A DNA stretch of 64,000 nt, taken from assembly GCA_041650595.1 (NCBI GenBank), contig JBAZKW010000007.1, forward strand, positions 1 to 64,000, in the 5' to 3' direction. The position numbers and the translations under genes are program-made. Each line of letters opens with the position of its first letter. Positions within the stretch are counted from its first letter, which is position 1. This document shows positions 42,867-51,773 of this stretch, piece by piece. The notes below the pieces were generated by a model. That model did not search any database and was not told where the DNA came from. It was given only the letters and a program-made list of their open reading frames with translations. This DNA is from CALFCX01 sp041650595 (GTDB lineage: Bacteria > Margulisbacteria > WOR-1 > JAKLHX01).

Positions 42867-44174
42867 ATGGATTGGCAAAAAATAATGAAAACAAAACACA
42901 AAATAATAGTTGGCGACTCAAGACGAATGAAAGAGCTTGATAATAAATCAACGCATCTTATCATAACATCGCCTCCATATTGGCAATTGAAAGATTATGG
43001 AGAGGAAAAGCAAATAGGCTTTCATGATTCATATGAAGAATACATCAACAACCTCAATTTAGTATGGAAGGAATGCTATAGGGTGCTGCATGACGGATGC
43101 CGTTTATGCGTTAATATTGGTGACCAGTTTGCTCGCGCAGTATATTACGGCAGATACAAAGTAATTCCTATCAGGGAGGAGATAATTAAGTTTTGTGAAA
43201 TAATCGGTTTCGATTATATGGGCGCAGTTATTTGGCAAAAAGCCACCACCATGAATACTACTGGTGGAGCTACTGTCATGGGCTCATTCCCTTATCCAAG
43301 AAACGGCATATTAAAAATTGATTACGAATTTATTTTAATATTTAAAAAACCCGGGGCCGCTCCAATTGTAGACAAAAAAATCAAAGAGATGTCAAAACTA
43401 ACTCAGGATGAATGGAATACTTATTTCCAGGGTCACTGGAATTTTAACGGGGTGAGGCAAAACGATCATATTGCAATGTTCCCAGAAGAGTTGCCAAAGA
43501 GGCTAATAAAAATGTTTTCTTTTGTGGGGGATACAGTTCTTGACCCTTTTTTGGGGAGTGGAACTACTTCAGTTGCCGCCAAAAACCTTAACAGAGATTC
43601 AATAGGGTATGAAATAAACAAAAATTATTTACAAGCAATTAAAGAGAGGATGGATGTTGATTCAAAACAGCTATTTGATGACAATTCTTATGAAATAGTT
43701 GATCAGAGCGAAGAAAGAACAGATTTCCGTGATGAAATTAACAAACTGCCTTACATTTTTAAAGATCCCCATAAGCTTGATAAAAAGGTTGATCCGAGAA
43801 AAATAGGTTTTGGCTCAAAGATTGGCAAGGATGACAGTAAGAGAGATGAGTATTATATTGTAAAAGAAGTAATTAATCCAGAAACCTTAGTGCTTAATAA
43901 CGGGATTAAGATAAGGCTGATCGGTATAAAGCAGAACATATCAAAAAAGACAGTGGCCTGTGGTTATTTGTTAAATAAGGCTAAGGGGCAAAGAGTTTAT
44001 CTGAAATATGACAACCAAAAACATGACGCGCAGAATAATTTGTTGTGTTATTTGTATCTAAAAAATAAGACTTTTGTCAACGCTCATCTAATTAAAAGCG
44101 GTCTCGTCGATGTTGATAGAAGTATGGACTATAAATACAAAAACAAGTTTTTGGAGATAGTTGGGAAAGGCTGA
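42867..44174 (+). CDS. Beta-class DNA methyltransferase fused to a staphylococcal-nuclease-like domain
   Basis: 435 residues. Residues about 8-270 form an N4-cytosine/N6-adenine methyltransferase: catalytic TSPPYW (34-39) precedes the AdoMet motif DPFLGSGTT (226-234), the beta-class order, and TSPPYW favours N4-cytosine. Residues about 332-430 (VINPETLVLNNGIKIRLIGI..., LCYLYLKNKTFVNAHLIKSGLVDVD) resemble a thermonuclease (SNase) fold, but the usual catalytic Asp/Arg set is not obvious, so it may only bind DNA. The partner endonuclease starts 4 bases downstream and looks like MjaI, implying CTAG as target. A later ATG (42885) is equally possible. AT-rich codons differ from the neighbours and suggest transfer. 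Confidence 0.88.
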   Translation: MDWQKIMKTKHKIIVGDSRRMKELDNKSTHLIITSPPYWQLKDYGEEKQIGFHDSYEEYINNLNLVWKECYRVLHDGCRLCVNIGDQFARAVYYGRYKVIPIREEIIKFCEIIGFDYMGAVIWQKATTMNTTGGATVMGSFPYPRNGILKIDYEFILIFKKPGAAPIVDKKIKEMSKLTQDEWNTYFQGHWNFNGVRQNDHIAMFPEELPKRLIKMFSFVGDTVLDPFLGSGTTSVAAKNLNRDSIGYEINKNYLQAIKERMDVDSKQLFDDNSYEIVDQSEERTDFRDEINKLPYIFKDPHKLDKKVDPRKIGFGSKIGKDDSKRDEYYIVKEVINPETLVLNNGIKIRLIGIKQNISKKTVACGYLLNKAKGQRVYLKYDNQKHDAQNNLLCYLYLKNKTFVNAHLIKSGLVDVDRSMDYKYKNKFLEIVGKG

Positions 44175-44178
44175 TAAT

Positions 44179-44814
44179 ATGGCAAAAGAATGGATCTTGA
44201 ATAGCGCAATGAATCGTTTCCAGCTAAATTTTAAAAGAAATGTTGGGCCGACATCAGAATCGATCAGAAAATGCTCCCCCAAAACGATTAAGGAATGGCA
44301 GGACTTCTATTTTAGCAAGGTAAGATCAAAGGAGCATATAAAGGAACTCGGAAGAAAACTATATGTGAAAATTACTGAAGTTATTGCTGCGGAGGTGGAA
44401 GATATTACAGAGCAGGATTGTATTGATTATATGCTTCAATTGGTCATTAATAGGACTTTTGATGGCTACATGACGGAGATCAAGACAATATATGGCCAAT
44501 TGGAAAAAATACTGGGGGTAAAAATTTTCCCCGCTTCTGACGAGTGGGACAGACTATTTAACGTCGATTTTTATATTAAAGTGAAGGACAAGTATATAGG
44601 GCTTCAGGTAAAGCCCATTGGCGGGGCATTGCAAATACCAGAAATATTTAAAGAAAAATCATTGCAATTAAAAACGCATAAAAAATTTACTGAAAAATAT
44701 GGTGGCAAAGTATATTATGTGTTTTCAATTAAATCCGGTGACAAGAAAGAAATCCAAAATATTGATGTTGTTGGCGAAATTGAAGCAGAGATAAAAAGAT
44801 TAAACAAAGAGTGA
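44179..44814 (+). CDS. MjaI-family type II restriction endonuclease
   Basis: 211 residues from ATG 44179, 4 bases after the methyltransferase stop; a TTG at 44161 would overlap it. MAKEWILNSAMNRFQLNFKRNVGPTSESIRKCSP at the N-terminus and EWDRLFNVDFYIKVKDKYIGLQVKPIGG (about 140-167) fit the MjaI family; the second stretch holds the D...(Q/E)xK nuclease core (Asp of VDFYI, QVK). MjaI and MthZI cut CTAG, so this protein probably does too. It was recognised by pattern, so a profile search should confirm it. It shares the AT-rich composition of the methyltransferase. Confidence 0.75.
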   Translation: MAKEWILNSAMNRFQLNFKRNVGPTSESIRKCSPKTIKEWQDFYFSKVRSKEHIKELGRKLYVKITEVIAAEVEDITEQDCIDYMLQLVINRTFDGYMTEIKTIYGQLEKILGVKIFPASDEWDRLFNVDFYIKVKDKYIGLQVKPIGGALQIPEIFKEKSLQLKTHKKFTEKYGGKVYYVFSIKSGDKKEIQNIDVVGEIEAEIKRLNKE

Positions 44815-44845
44815 CAATATCCATTTCTGTGAGTGATCAATTGTG

Positions 44846-44874
44846 TTGCCAACACTACCCTTATCTGATATCAT
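44846..44874 (+). promoter_or_regulatory. Promoter of glyQ
   Basis: TTGCCA (44846-44851), a 17-base spacer and TATCAT (44869-44874), followed by an AAAAGGA ribosome-binding site and the GTG start. Confidence 0.6.
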
Positions 44875-44894
44875 ATTTGCAAAAAGGATAATTC

Positions 44895-45803
44895 GTGCCT
44901 AAAAACAGATCTCTTTATTTTCAGGATATTATTTCTCGGCTTAATGGTTACTGGTCGGATGCCGGCTGTGTGATTCAACAACCGTATGATATCGAAAAAG
45001 GCGCCGGCACCATGCATCCCGCGACTTTTTTTCGCGTGCTGGGTCCCGAGCCGTGGAATGTTGCCTATGTGGAACCTGTGCGCAGGCCGGGAGACGGAAG
45101 GTACGGCGAAAATCCGAACCGTCTGGGAGCGTATTACCAGTATCAGGTCATACTAAAACCTTCTCCCCTGGAAGTCCAGGATATTTATATTAAATCTTTG
45201 AACGTTCTCGGTATAGATCCAAAAAAACACGACTTGCGTTTTATCGAGGACAATTGGGAATCTCCCACGCTCGGTGCCTGGGGAGTGGGCTGGGAGGTAT
45301 GGTTGGACGGGCTTGAGATTACACAGTTCACATATTTTCAGCAGTGCGGCGGCAACGATCTTAAGCCGATAAGCGCCGAGATCACTTACGGGCTCGAGCG
45401 CATTGCCATGTATATACAGGGCAAGACCAATGTATATGATATAGATTGGAACAAGGACGTGACCTACGGTGATGTGCATTTGCAGGGAGAAAAAGAGTAT
45501 TCAAAGTACAGTTTTGAAACTGCGGACACCTCTTTGCTTTTCAATTTGTTCGAAAGCTACGAAAAAGAGGCAATGAGCCTGACAAAAGCGGGGCTGGTTC
45601 TTCCGTCTTACGACTTTGTCCTTAAATGTTCGCATGTTTTTAACCTGTTGGAAGCCAGGGGCGCGATAAGCGTGACGGAGCGCGCAAATTACATAGGTAA
45701 AATAAGAAAACTTGCAAGGTACTGTGCAAAGTTGTATCTTGAACAGAGAGAGGCTCTGGGCTATCCGCTTTTAAAAGGGGTATTACTGCAAAAAAGTGAA
45801 TAA
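44895..45803 (+). CDS. glyQ: Glycyl-tRNA synthetase alpha subunit
   Basis: 302 residues starting at GTG with AAAAGGA 8 bases upstream. The family-defining N-terminus (LYFQDIISRLNGYWSDAGCVIQQPYDIEKGAGTMHPATFFRVLGPEPWNVAYVEPVRRPGDGRYGENPNR, about 5-75) and the class II motif GLERIAMYIQG (about 165-175) are intact. The alpha subunit activates glycine and works only with a beta subunit (glyS), which is not adjacent: the next gene is a TIM-barrel protein. glyS must lie elsewhere in the genome. Confidence 0.96.
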   Translation: MPKNRSLYFQDIISRLNGYWSDAGCVIQQPYDIEKGAGTMHPATFFRVLGPEPWNVAYVEPVRRPGDGRYGENPNRLGAYYQYQVILKPSPLEVQDIYIKSLNVLGIDPKKHDLRFIEDNWESPTLGAWGVGWEVWLDGLEITQFTYFQQCGGNDLKPISAEITYGLERIAMYIQGKTNVYDIDWNKDVTYGDVHLQGEKEYSKYSFETADTSLLFNLFESYEKEAMSLTKAGLVLPSYDFVLKCSHVFNLLEARGAISVTERANYIGKIRKLARYCAKLYLEQREALGYPLLKGVLLQKSE

Positions 45804-45813
45804 GGAGAAAAAT

Positions 45814-46500
45814 ATGGGGCATCTATTAAAACTGTTCGATAAAAATAAGCTTACGCTTATAATGAGTCTTCCCGAGAACTCGCTTGAAATGGCCAAGGCC
45901 GCAATTGACGCGGGAGCCGACGCTCTGAAAGTCCACTGCAACATCAGGCACAAAGCCAGCGGGGCAACTTTTGGTTCTCTTGAAGAAGAAGGCGCAAAAC
46001 TGGCCGCGATACTAAAAACCTCAAAGATCCCCGTGGGGATAGTGCCGGGCTCCGAACGCAAGCCTACTGTTGATGAGATGAAAGAGATAGTGAAAATGGG
46101 ATTTGATTTTGTGGACATGAACATTTCCGACATGCCGGATTATTTTTATTCTTTTTCCGGCATTACCAAAGTGGCGGCGCTTGAGAACGAGAACCAGCTG
46201 GAGCAGGTAATGGAAAGAAAGAAAGCCGATTTCAGGGCACTTGAGGCGGCGGTAGTGCCGCACCTGGGTTACGGACAAAATATGACCATCGGGGACCTCC
46301 GAGCTTACATATCGCTTGCGGTATCTTCGGGATTACCGGTTATCGTACCGACACAGCGCAAGATCACTCATGAAGAAGTGCCGATACTTTCCGACACAGG
46401 GATCAAAGCTCTTATGATAGGCGCTATAGTGACCGGAAAAACCCCCGCTCTTATTGCGGGTGCCGTAAAAGATTTTAGAAAAGCTATAGACGAGCTTTGA
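45814..46500 (+). CDS. TIM-barrel protein, NanE-like, function unassigned
   Basis: 228 residues from the ATG at 45814, preceded by AAGGAGA; an upstream GTG at 45796 overlaps glyQ. Alternating strands and helices of a (beta/alpha)8 barrel are visible: LTLIMSLP, ADALKVHCNI, PVGIVPGS, FDFVDMNI, AAVVPHLGYG, PVIVPTQRKI and a glycine-rich end GIKALMIGAIV suited to phosphate binding. It faintly resembles N-acylglucosamine-6-phosphate epimerases but I cannot assign an activity. It is followed by a DUF4127 gene 7 bases later and a flavoprotein, and the three probably act together. Confidence 0.7.
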   Translation: MGHLLKLFDKNKLTLIMSLPENSLEMAKAAIDAGADALKVHCNIRHKASGATFGSLEEEGAKLAAILKTSKIPVGIVPGSERKPTVDEMKEIVKMGFDFVDMNISDMPDYFYSFSGITKVAALENENQLEQVMERKKADFRALEAAVVPHLGYGQNMTIGDLRAYISLAVSSGLPVIVPTQRKITHEEVPILSDTGIKALMIGAIVTGKTPALIAGAVKDFRKAIDEL

Positions 46501-46507
46501 AGCCCGC

Positions 46508-47974
46508 ATGAAAAAAATAATACTTGTACCGCTTGACGATCGTCCCTGTAATTTAAAATTTCCTGTAAAAATAGCGGCTTCTTCAGGTTTTCAGGTCGTC
46601 ACCCCTCCAAGGCAGTATCTGGGCAGGTTTAAGGAACCGGGTTCACCGGAAAAAATAATCTCCTGGCTCGAGCAAACTTCAGTTGATGCCGACTCCGCCA
46701 TAATTTCCGCGGATATGCTCTGCTTTGGAGGACTTATTGCTTCCCGTACTCCGTCTGTTACATTTGAAGAGGCGGAGAAACGTCTTTTAGTTGTTCCAAG
46801 ATTAAAGATAAAAAATCCGAAACTAAAAATATATTTGTTCAGTGTCCTTATGCGCCTTTCTATAAGTGCCGACTCGGAAAAGAACGCTTCGGTCTGGAGA
46901 GATGTCTTTGAATATTCCGTCGTTTCCGACAGGAGCGAAAAACTGGGGATCCCGGAAGACAAAAAAAAGCTTGAAGAGTTGTCCGCAAAAATACCCGAAA
47001 AAGTCCTTAGTTCTTATTTTTCGGCCAGAAAAAGGAATCTGTCTGTTAACGAAGCCTGTCTGGCTCTAGCCGGATCTGCGGACCTTGTAGTGATCGCAAA
47101 GGAGGATTGTGCCCAGTTCGGACCGCACAAAAAAGAAGAAGCGCGCTTAAAAAATCTGATCAAGACAATGAAGATCCAGGGAAAAACAATGATTTTGAAC
47201 GGTGCCGATGAGATAGGCATGTGCCTTTTGGCCAGACATATACTTTCGGTCTCGGCACAGAGCCCTAAGATCGCAGTGCGCTATTCTTTCGGGAAAGGCC
47301 GTGACATATCTCTTTACGAAGACGAACCCTTGGACAAAGTCGTTTCCGACCATATCGACCTGGTAGGGGCTATACGTATAGAGGCGCTTAAAGATGTTCA
47401 AAAAGTTTTCTTTGTTCATTCTTTCGAAGGGCAACAATCGGATCTCGTTTTTTCGGGAGAGGTTGCAAGGAGCAGCGACCAGGAGCATCATTTGAAGAAC
47501 TTTTGTTCCGAGATCGTAATGATGGGAGAAATAGGCAGGGAGATGTATGTCGCTGATGTTTTTTATGCGAACGGATCAGACAGGGATTTTTTGGAAAAAC
47601 TGTCCGAACTTGGCGACCTCAAGGCACTGCTTTCTTACGCGGGCTGGAATACCTCTGCCAATTCCGTCGGATCGGCTCTTTCGGCCGCTTTTGTGCCGAA
47701 AAATAAAGGATTTGTTTTTGAGCGATATGTCGAAGACCTTGGTTATCAGGCGGTGGTCAGAAAGCATCTTGAGGCTTTTCTTGCGGAAAAGGGGATATCC
47801 AGGTTCGATCTTGGCGACCGCGCAGTTGAAGCCGAAAACTATGCTGCTGCCGGGCTCAAAAAATGGGCGGGCAGTTTTTTCCCGAAGATCGGAATAAAAA
47901 ATGATCTTGAGATAAAAATCAGCTTTCCCTGGGCAAGAACCTTTGAGGCCGACTGTGATATAATTTTTCCATGA
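46508..47974 (+). CDS. DUF4127 family protein
   Basis: 488 residues. The N-terminal KIILVPLDDRPCNLKFPVKIA and the spaced motifs VTPP, SADMLCFGGLIASRT (about 60-75) and CAQFGPHKKEEARLK (about 201-215) match DUF4127 proteins, whose activity is unknown. The repeated Asp-Arg-Pro and Gly-rich loops give it the look of a cytoplasmic sugar or cofactor enzyme. It overlaps the next flavoprotein gene by ATGA, so translation is coupled. Confidence 0.85.
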   Translation: MKKIILVPLDDRPCNLKFPVKIAASSGFQVVTPPRQYLGRFKEPGSPEKIISWLEQTSVDADSAIISADMLCFGGLIASRTPSVTFEEAEKRLLVVPRLKIKNPKLKIYLFSVLMRLSISADSEKNASVWRDVFEYSVVSDRSEKLGIPEDKKKLEELSAKIPEKVLSSYFSARKRNLSVNEACLALAGSADLVVIAKEDCAQFGPHKKEEARLKNLIKTMKIQGKTMILNGADEIGMCLLARHILSVSAQSPKIAVRYSFGKGRDISLYEDEPLDKVVSDHIDLVGAIRIEALKDVQKVFFVHSFEGQQSDLVFSGEVARSSDQEHHLKNFCSEIVMMGEIGREMYVADVFYANGSDRDFLEKLSELGDLKALLSYAGWNTSANSVGSALSAAFVPKNKGFVFERYVEDLGYQAVVRKHLEAFLAEKGISRFDLGDRAVEAENYAAAGLKKWAGSFFPKIGIKNDLEIKISFPWARTFEADCDIIFP

Positions 47975-49236
47975 ACCCAGATATATCCGCCGAGGTTTTG
48001 GTCTGCGGCGCAGGCCTTTCAGGTTTCGCCGCGGCCTGCTGCGCGGCCCGCTCCGGAGCAAAAGTCCTTCTTGTGGAGCGTTGCGGCAGTGTCGGAGGCG
48101 CCGCCTACTCAAATCTAGTCAACCCTTTTATGGTCCCCAAATTTGAAGGTGAGTACCTTGTAAAAGGCATCTTTTCCGAGGTTATTTCCAGGCTTAAGGC
48201 CCAAAACGCCTGCGCCGAAGGTTCTCTTTTTGACCAGCCGCACATAGTTTTTGATCCCGAAGTACTTCAATCGATAATGCTTGATATGCTGGAAGAATCC
48301 CAGGTAAAGATGCTGTATCACTCGTCCGTAGCCGCGGCAATAGTAAAAGGAAATGAAGCCAAAGGCGCGGCAGTGTCCGGAAAGTCGGGAGAAATTAAGA
48401 TCCTCTCATCCTGCGTCATCGATGCGACAGGGGACGGGGACATGGCATATTTGAGCGGCTGCGAATTTGAAAAAGGCCGCGCTTTAGACGGACTTTGTCA
48501 GCCTGCAACACTAATGTTCAGGATCGCCGGAGTGGATACCGAAAAAATGTCCTCCCGGGAAGAGATAAATGCGCTTTATTTGAAAGCGAGATCAGCAGGC
48601 AGGATAAGAAGCCCGAGAGAAAACTTTTTATGGTTTGAGACCGTAAGGGAGGGAGAGATACATATCAATTCCACCAGGATCCCCAAGATAGACGGGACCG
48701 ATGTTTTAGATCTTACAAAGGCCGAAGTTGAAGGCAGAAAACAGGTGTCCAATCTTTACGCTTTTTTAAAAGAAAGCGTTCCCGGATTTGAAAATTCCTA
48801 TATATCGCGCGTTGCAAACCTTGTAGGCATCAGGGAATCCCGCCGGATAAAAGGCAAGTATATTCTTACTGCGGAAGACATAATCGAAGGCAAAAAATTC
48901 GATGACACGGTCGCAAAAAATAATTATCCGATCGACATACATGCTCCGGAAGGCAACTCCACTGTATTTAAAAAACTAGGGCCGGGCATCTATTACGAGA
49001 TACCGTATAGATGCATGGTCCCCAAAAAGATAGACGGTCTTCTTGTTACAGGCAGGGCAATATCTTCGACTCACGAGGCACTGTCATCGCTGAGAATAAT
49101 GCCCGTTTGTATGGCCCTTGGACAGGCTGCGGGCGTGGCTGCGGCGATCAGTGTAAAAAAACGTGTCCACCCGCGGATGTTGGATTATGGGGACCTTAGG
49201 AAGGCGCTCAATGAACAGGAAGCGGACCTGCGCTAA
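47971..49236 (+). CDS. FAD-dependent oxidoreductase (FAD_oxidored type)
   Basis: 421 residues. An N-terminal dinucleotide-binding GAGLSGFAAACCAARSGAKVLLVERCGSVGG (about 13-43) is followed by CVIDATGDGDMAYLSGCEFEKGR (about 150-173) and a C-terminal FAD contact, LLVTGRAISSTHEALSSLRIMPVCMALGQAAGVAAA. This is the PF12831-type family of flavin enzymes, with unknown substrates. It is coupled to the DUF4127 gene by a 4-base overlap and probably completes the same pathway. Confidence 0.88.
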   Translation: MNPDISAEVLVCGAGLSGFAAACCAARSGAKVLLVERCGSVGGAAYSNLVNPFMVPKFEGEYLVKGIFSEVISRLKAQNACAEGSLFDQPHIVFDPEVLQSIMLDMLEESQVKMLYHSSVAAAIVKGNEAKGAAVSGKSGEIKILSSCVIDATGDGDMAYLSGCEFEKGRALDGLCQPATLMFRIAGVDTEKMSSREEINALYLKARSAGRIRSPRENFLWFETVREGEIHINSTRIPKIDGTDVLDLTKAEVEGRKQVSNLYAFLKESVPGFENSYISRVANLVGIRESRRIKGKYILTAEDIIEGKKFDDTVAKNNYPIDIHAPEGNSTVFKKLGPGIYYEIPYRCMVPKKIDGLLVTGRAISSTHEALSSLRIMPVCMALGQAAGVAAAISVKKRVHPRMLDYGDLRKALNEQEADLR

Positions 49237-49549
49237 ACAAAATATTTTGGGGCTGGGGAAGGAAATGGCCGGTGAAATAAAGCGGCTTTTTCCGGGAAAA
49301 AGCCCCAAAGAAATAGCCTCCGGGATGGGAGTAGAGGTCATCTACGAAAAACCGGTCAAATCCCAGGACCTGGTCCGGCTTAGCGAATACAGGCAAAAAC
49401 AAAAGCAGATCGCGGTCTTTTTCAGGGAAGTGGAACATACCGCGATAGCACATGAGCTGTTCCATCATCTTGAAAAGACCCGGGGACTTAGTTTAACAAA
49501 AGAGCTTTCCGAAAAGGAAGCAAAGGCTTTTGCGGAGGTATTTAAATAA
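49211..49549 (+). CDS. Minimal ImmA/IrrE-like zinc metallopeptidase
   Basis: 112 residues from ATG 49211, overlapping the flavoprotein end by 26 bases; ATG 49265 (after GGAAGGAA) would give 94 residues. The zinc motif HELFHH lies at 81-86 and the helix with a possible third ligand (SEKEAKAFAEVF, Glu103) follows at the expected distance. It looks like a stripped-down DUF955/ImmA-type protease without the usual helix-turn-helix domain or a neighbouring repressor. Its substrate is unknown. It lies 3 bases before a polyprenyl-phosphate sugar transferase gene. Confidence 0.7.
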   Translation: MNRKRTCAKQNILGLGKEMAGEIKRLFPGKSPKEIASGMGVEVIYEKPVKSQDLVRLSEYRQKQKQIAVFFREVEHTAIAHELFHHLEKTRGLSLTKELSEKEAKAFAEVFK

Positions 49550-49552
49550 CAC

Positions 49553-50611
49553 GTGTTTCTATATCTAATGGTTTTTATGATAGCTTTGGCAGTCACAATA
49601 TATCTGGAGCCGTTCGCAAAAAATTCCGCATTTTTGTTCAATGCCATTGATAAGCCTTCCGCGAGAAAAGTACATACCGGCCCGATGCCCAGATGCGGAG
49701 GGATAGCTCTTGTCGGAGGCTTTCTTTCCGCCGTGCTTTTCGGGCTATCGGCCGCCTTTTTGTTTGGCAGGATGCATATCAATTATTCGGGAGTGCTGGG
49801 CGTCATAACAGGCGCTGTATTTATTTTTTTTGTCGGGCTTGTGGACGACATAAAAGGGATCTCTCCCTCTAAAAAACTGGTCCTGCAGATCGCCGCGGCG
49901 TTCATTCCGGTTGTTTTGGGGGTTTCTATCCAATTTGTTTCCATTCCGTTTACAGGGGTCCTTCTCCTGGGTGTTTTTTCCGTCCCCATGACTGTTCTAT
50001 GGATCGTGGGTGCCACAAACGCGCTCAATTTTATCGACGGGCTAGACGGCCTGGCTTCAGGAGTCTCTGCCATAGCGGCCACGACCCTTTTTATTGTTGC
50101 GGTAAAAATGCATCAGCCTGGCGCCGCTATAGTGCTTATTGCCGTAGCGGGCGCCGCGATCGGCTTTTTAAAATATAATTTTCATCCTGCGTCGATCTTT
50201 CTGGGTGATTCCGGCAGTCTTTTCTTGGGTTATATTCTTGCCGCAGCCTCCATCATCGGCGTCCTGAAAAGCACGATAATATTTGCTCTGTTGATCCCTG
50301 TCTTTATTTTGGGCGTCCCCATTTTTGATACGGCGTCCGTGATAATGCGCAGGATGCGAGAAGGACATCCGATCTTTTATGCGGACAGGAGACATTTGCA
50401 CCACCGGCTCCTTGACAGGGGCTTTAGCCACAAGCAGGTGGTCCTTTCCATATATTTTGCATGCATACTGCTTTCCATTGCGACGCTGTCACTTACTTTT
50501 TTATCGCCTTGGCAGGCGGCCTTTGTTTTGATCATTACCTTTGCCATGTCCGTTTTGTTGATACGCAGCATTAAGAAGTATGTTAAAAAATTCGTAGTGA
50601 CGGAGAAATAA
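49553..50611 (+). CDS. Undecaprenyl-phosphate GlcNAc-1-phosphate transferase (WecA/TagO type)
   Basis: 352 residues from a GTG preceded by GGAGGT. Ten or eleven membrane helices. MraY/WecA superfamily motifs are KPSARKVHTGPMPRCGG (about 33-49), LVDDIKGISPSKKL (about 98-111), NFIDGLDGL (about 159-167) and SIFLGDSGSLFLGY (about 214-227), and a His-rich cytoplasmic loop ADRRHLHHRLLDRG (about 277-290) favours the WecA/TagO branch over MraY. It starts glycan synthesis on the lipid carrier for O-antigen or another surface polymer. The epimerase gene directly downstream supports this. Confidence 0.92.
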   Translation: MFLYLMVFMIALAVTIYLEPFAKNSAFLFNAIDKPSARKVHTGPMPRCGGIALVGGFLSAVLFGLSAAFLFGRMHINYSGVLGVITGAVFIFFVGLVDDIKGISPSKKLVLQIAAAFIPVVLGVSIQFVSIPFTGVLLLGVFSVPMTVLWIVGATNALNFIDGLDGLASGVSAIAATTLFIVAVKMHQPGAAIVLIAVAGAAIGFLKYNFHPASIFLGDSGSLFLGYILAAASIIGVLKSTIIFALLIPVFILGVPIFDTASVIMRRMREGHPIFYADRRHLHHRLLDRGFSHKQVVLSIYFACILLSIATLSLTFLSPWQAAFVLIITFAMSVLLIRSIKKYVKKFVVTEK

Positions 50612-50615
50612 CATC

Positions 50616-51773
50616 ATGCACAAAAGAAGGATCATGTTTATTTTTGGCACCAGGCCCGAAGCCATCAAAATGGCCCCGGTCATCTCAAAAATAGGATCTC
50701 ATCCCGATATTTTTACTTCCATTATCGCAGTGACCGCGCAACACCGCGAGATGCTCGATCAGACTCTTAAACCGTTCGGCATAAGGCCGGATTATGATAT
50801 GGCGATAATGGAGCCTAATCAGACGCTTACTTCCATAGTCTCAAAGACCCTTCACGGATTTGAAGAAATAGTCCTTCATGAAAGGCCTGATATCGTCCTT
50901 GTGCAGGGAGATACTTCGACGACTTTTGCGGCCGCCCTGGCGGCTTTTTACCGGCAAATACCGGTAGGGCATATTGAGGCGGGCCTTAGGACAGGGCACA
51001 AATATAATCCGTTTCCCGAAGAGATGAACAGAAAGATGACGACCGCTCTTGCAGATATACATTTTGCTCCTACGGAAACTTCCCTGGAAAACCTGCTTAA
51101 GGAAGGAGTTCCCAGATCCAGGATATTTTTGACCGGCAATACGGTCATAGATGCTTTGATGACAGCTGCCCAGATGCCGTGCGATCTGAAAAAAGCCGGC
51201 GTAAATCTGAAAAAAGGGAAGAAAACAATACTTGTTACTACTCACCGCAGGGAAAGCCTGGGAATGCCGATGAAAAATACCTGCGAAGCAATTGCCAAAA
51301 TAGCAAAAAAATACAGCGACCGGGTATCTATAATCATCCCAGTCCACAAAAATCCGGTTGTAAGGGATATAGTAGAAAGCACTCTTGGCGATCTGAACGA
51401 GGTTCAGCTTATCGAGCCTCTCGATTATATCCCTTTCGTTCATCTGATGAAAGAAGCCGATATCATACTTACTGACTCGGGCGGGATCCAGGAAGAAGCG
51501 CCGTCCCTGGGCAAGCCGGTGCTGGTGCTCCGCCAAGTGACCGAAAGGCCTGAGGCAGTGCTTGCCAATACTGTAAAAGTAGTCGGTACTGACAAGGATA
51601 CGATCTTCAAAGAGACAGAGCGGCTGCTTACCGATGAAGAGGAATATAAAAAAATGGCCCATTCCCTGAACCCTTACGGCGACGGCAAAGCATCCGACAG
51701 GATCGTTTTGGCACTGCTTAAATACTTCGGGTTTACGGATGTCGGTCCCGAAGAATTCGATTATGTTCATTAA
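50616..51773 (+). CDS. wecB: UDP-N-acetylglucosamine 2-epimerase (non-hydrolysing)
   Basis: 385 residues, normal for WecB/MnaA. FIFGTRPEAIKMAPVI (about 9-24), TAQHREMLDQ (about 40-49), VQGDTSTTFAAALAAFY (about 92-108), HIEAGLRTGHKYNPFPEEMNR (about 115-135) and LTDSGGIQEEAPSLGKPVLVLR (about 285-306) are all present. It converts UDP-GlcNAc to UDP-ManNAc for surface polysaccharides, together with the upstream WecA/TagO-type transferase. It overlaps the atpI-like gene by 11 bases, linking this pair to the ATP synthase operon. Confidence 0.95.
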   Translation: MHKRRIMFIFGTRPEAIKMAPVISKIGSHPDIFTSIIAVTAQHREMLDQTLKPFGIRPDYDMAIMEPNQTLTSIVSKTLHGFEEIVLHERPDIVLVQGDTSTTFAAALAAFYRQIPVGHIEAGLRTGHKYNPFPEEMNRKMTTALADIHFAPTETSLENLLKEGVPRSRIFLTGNTVIDALMTAAQMPCDLKKAGVNLKKGKKTILVTTHRRESLGMPMKNTCEAIAKIAKKYSDRVSIIIPVHKNPVVRDIVESTLGDLNEVQLIEPLDYIPFVHLMKEADIILTDSGGIQEEAPSLGKPVLVLRQVTERPEAVLANTVKVVGTDKDTIFKETERLLTDEEEYKKMAHSLNPYGDGKASDRIVLALLKYFGFTDVGPEEFDYVH

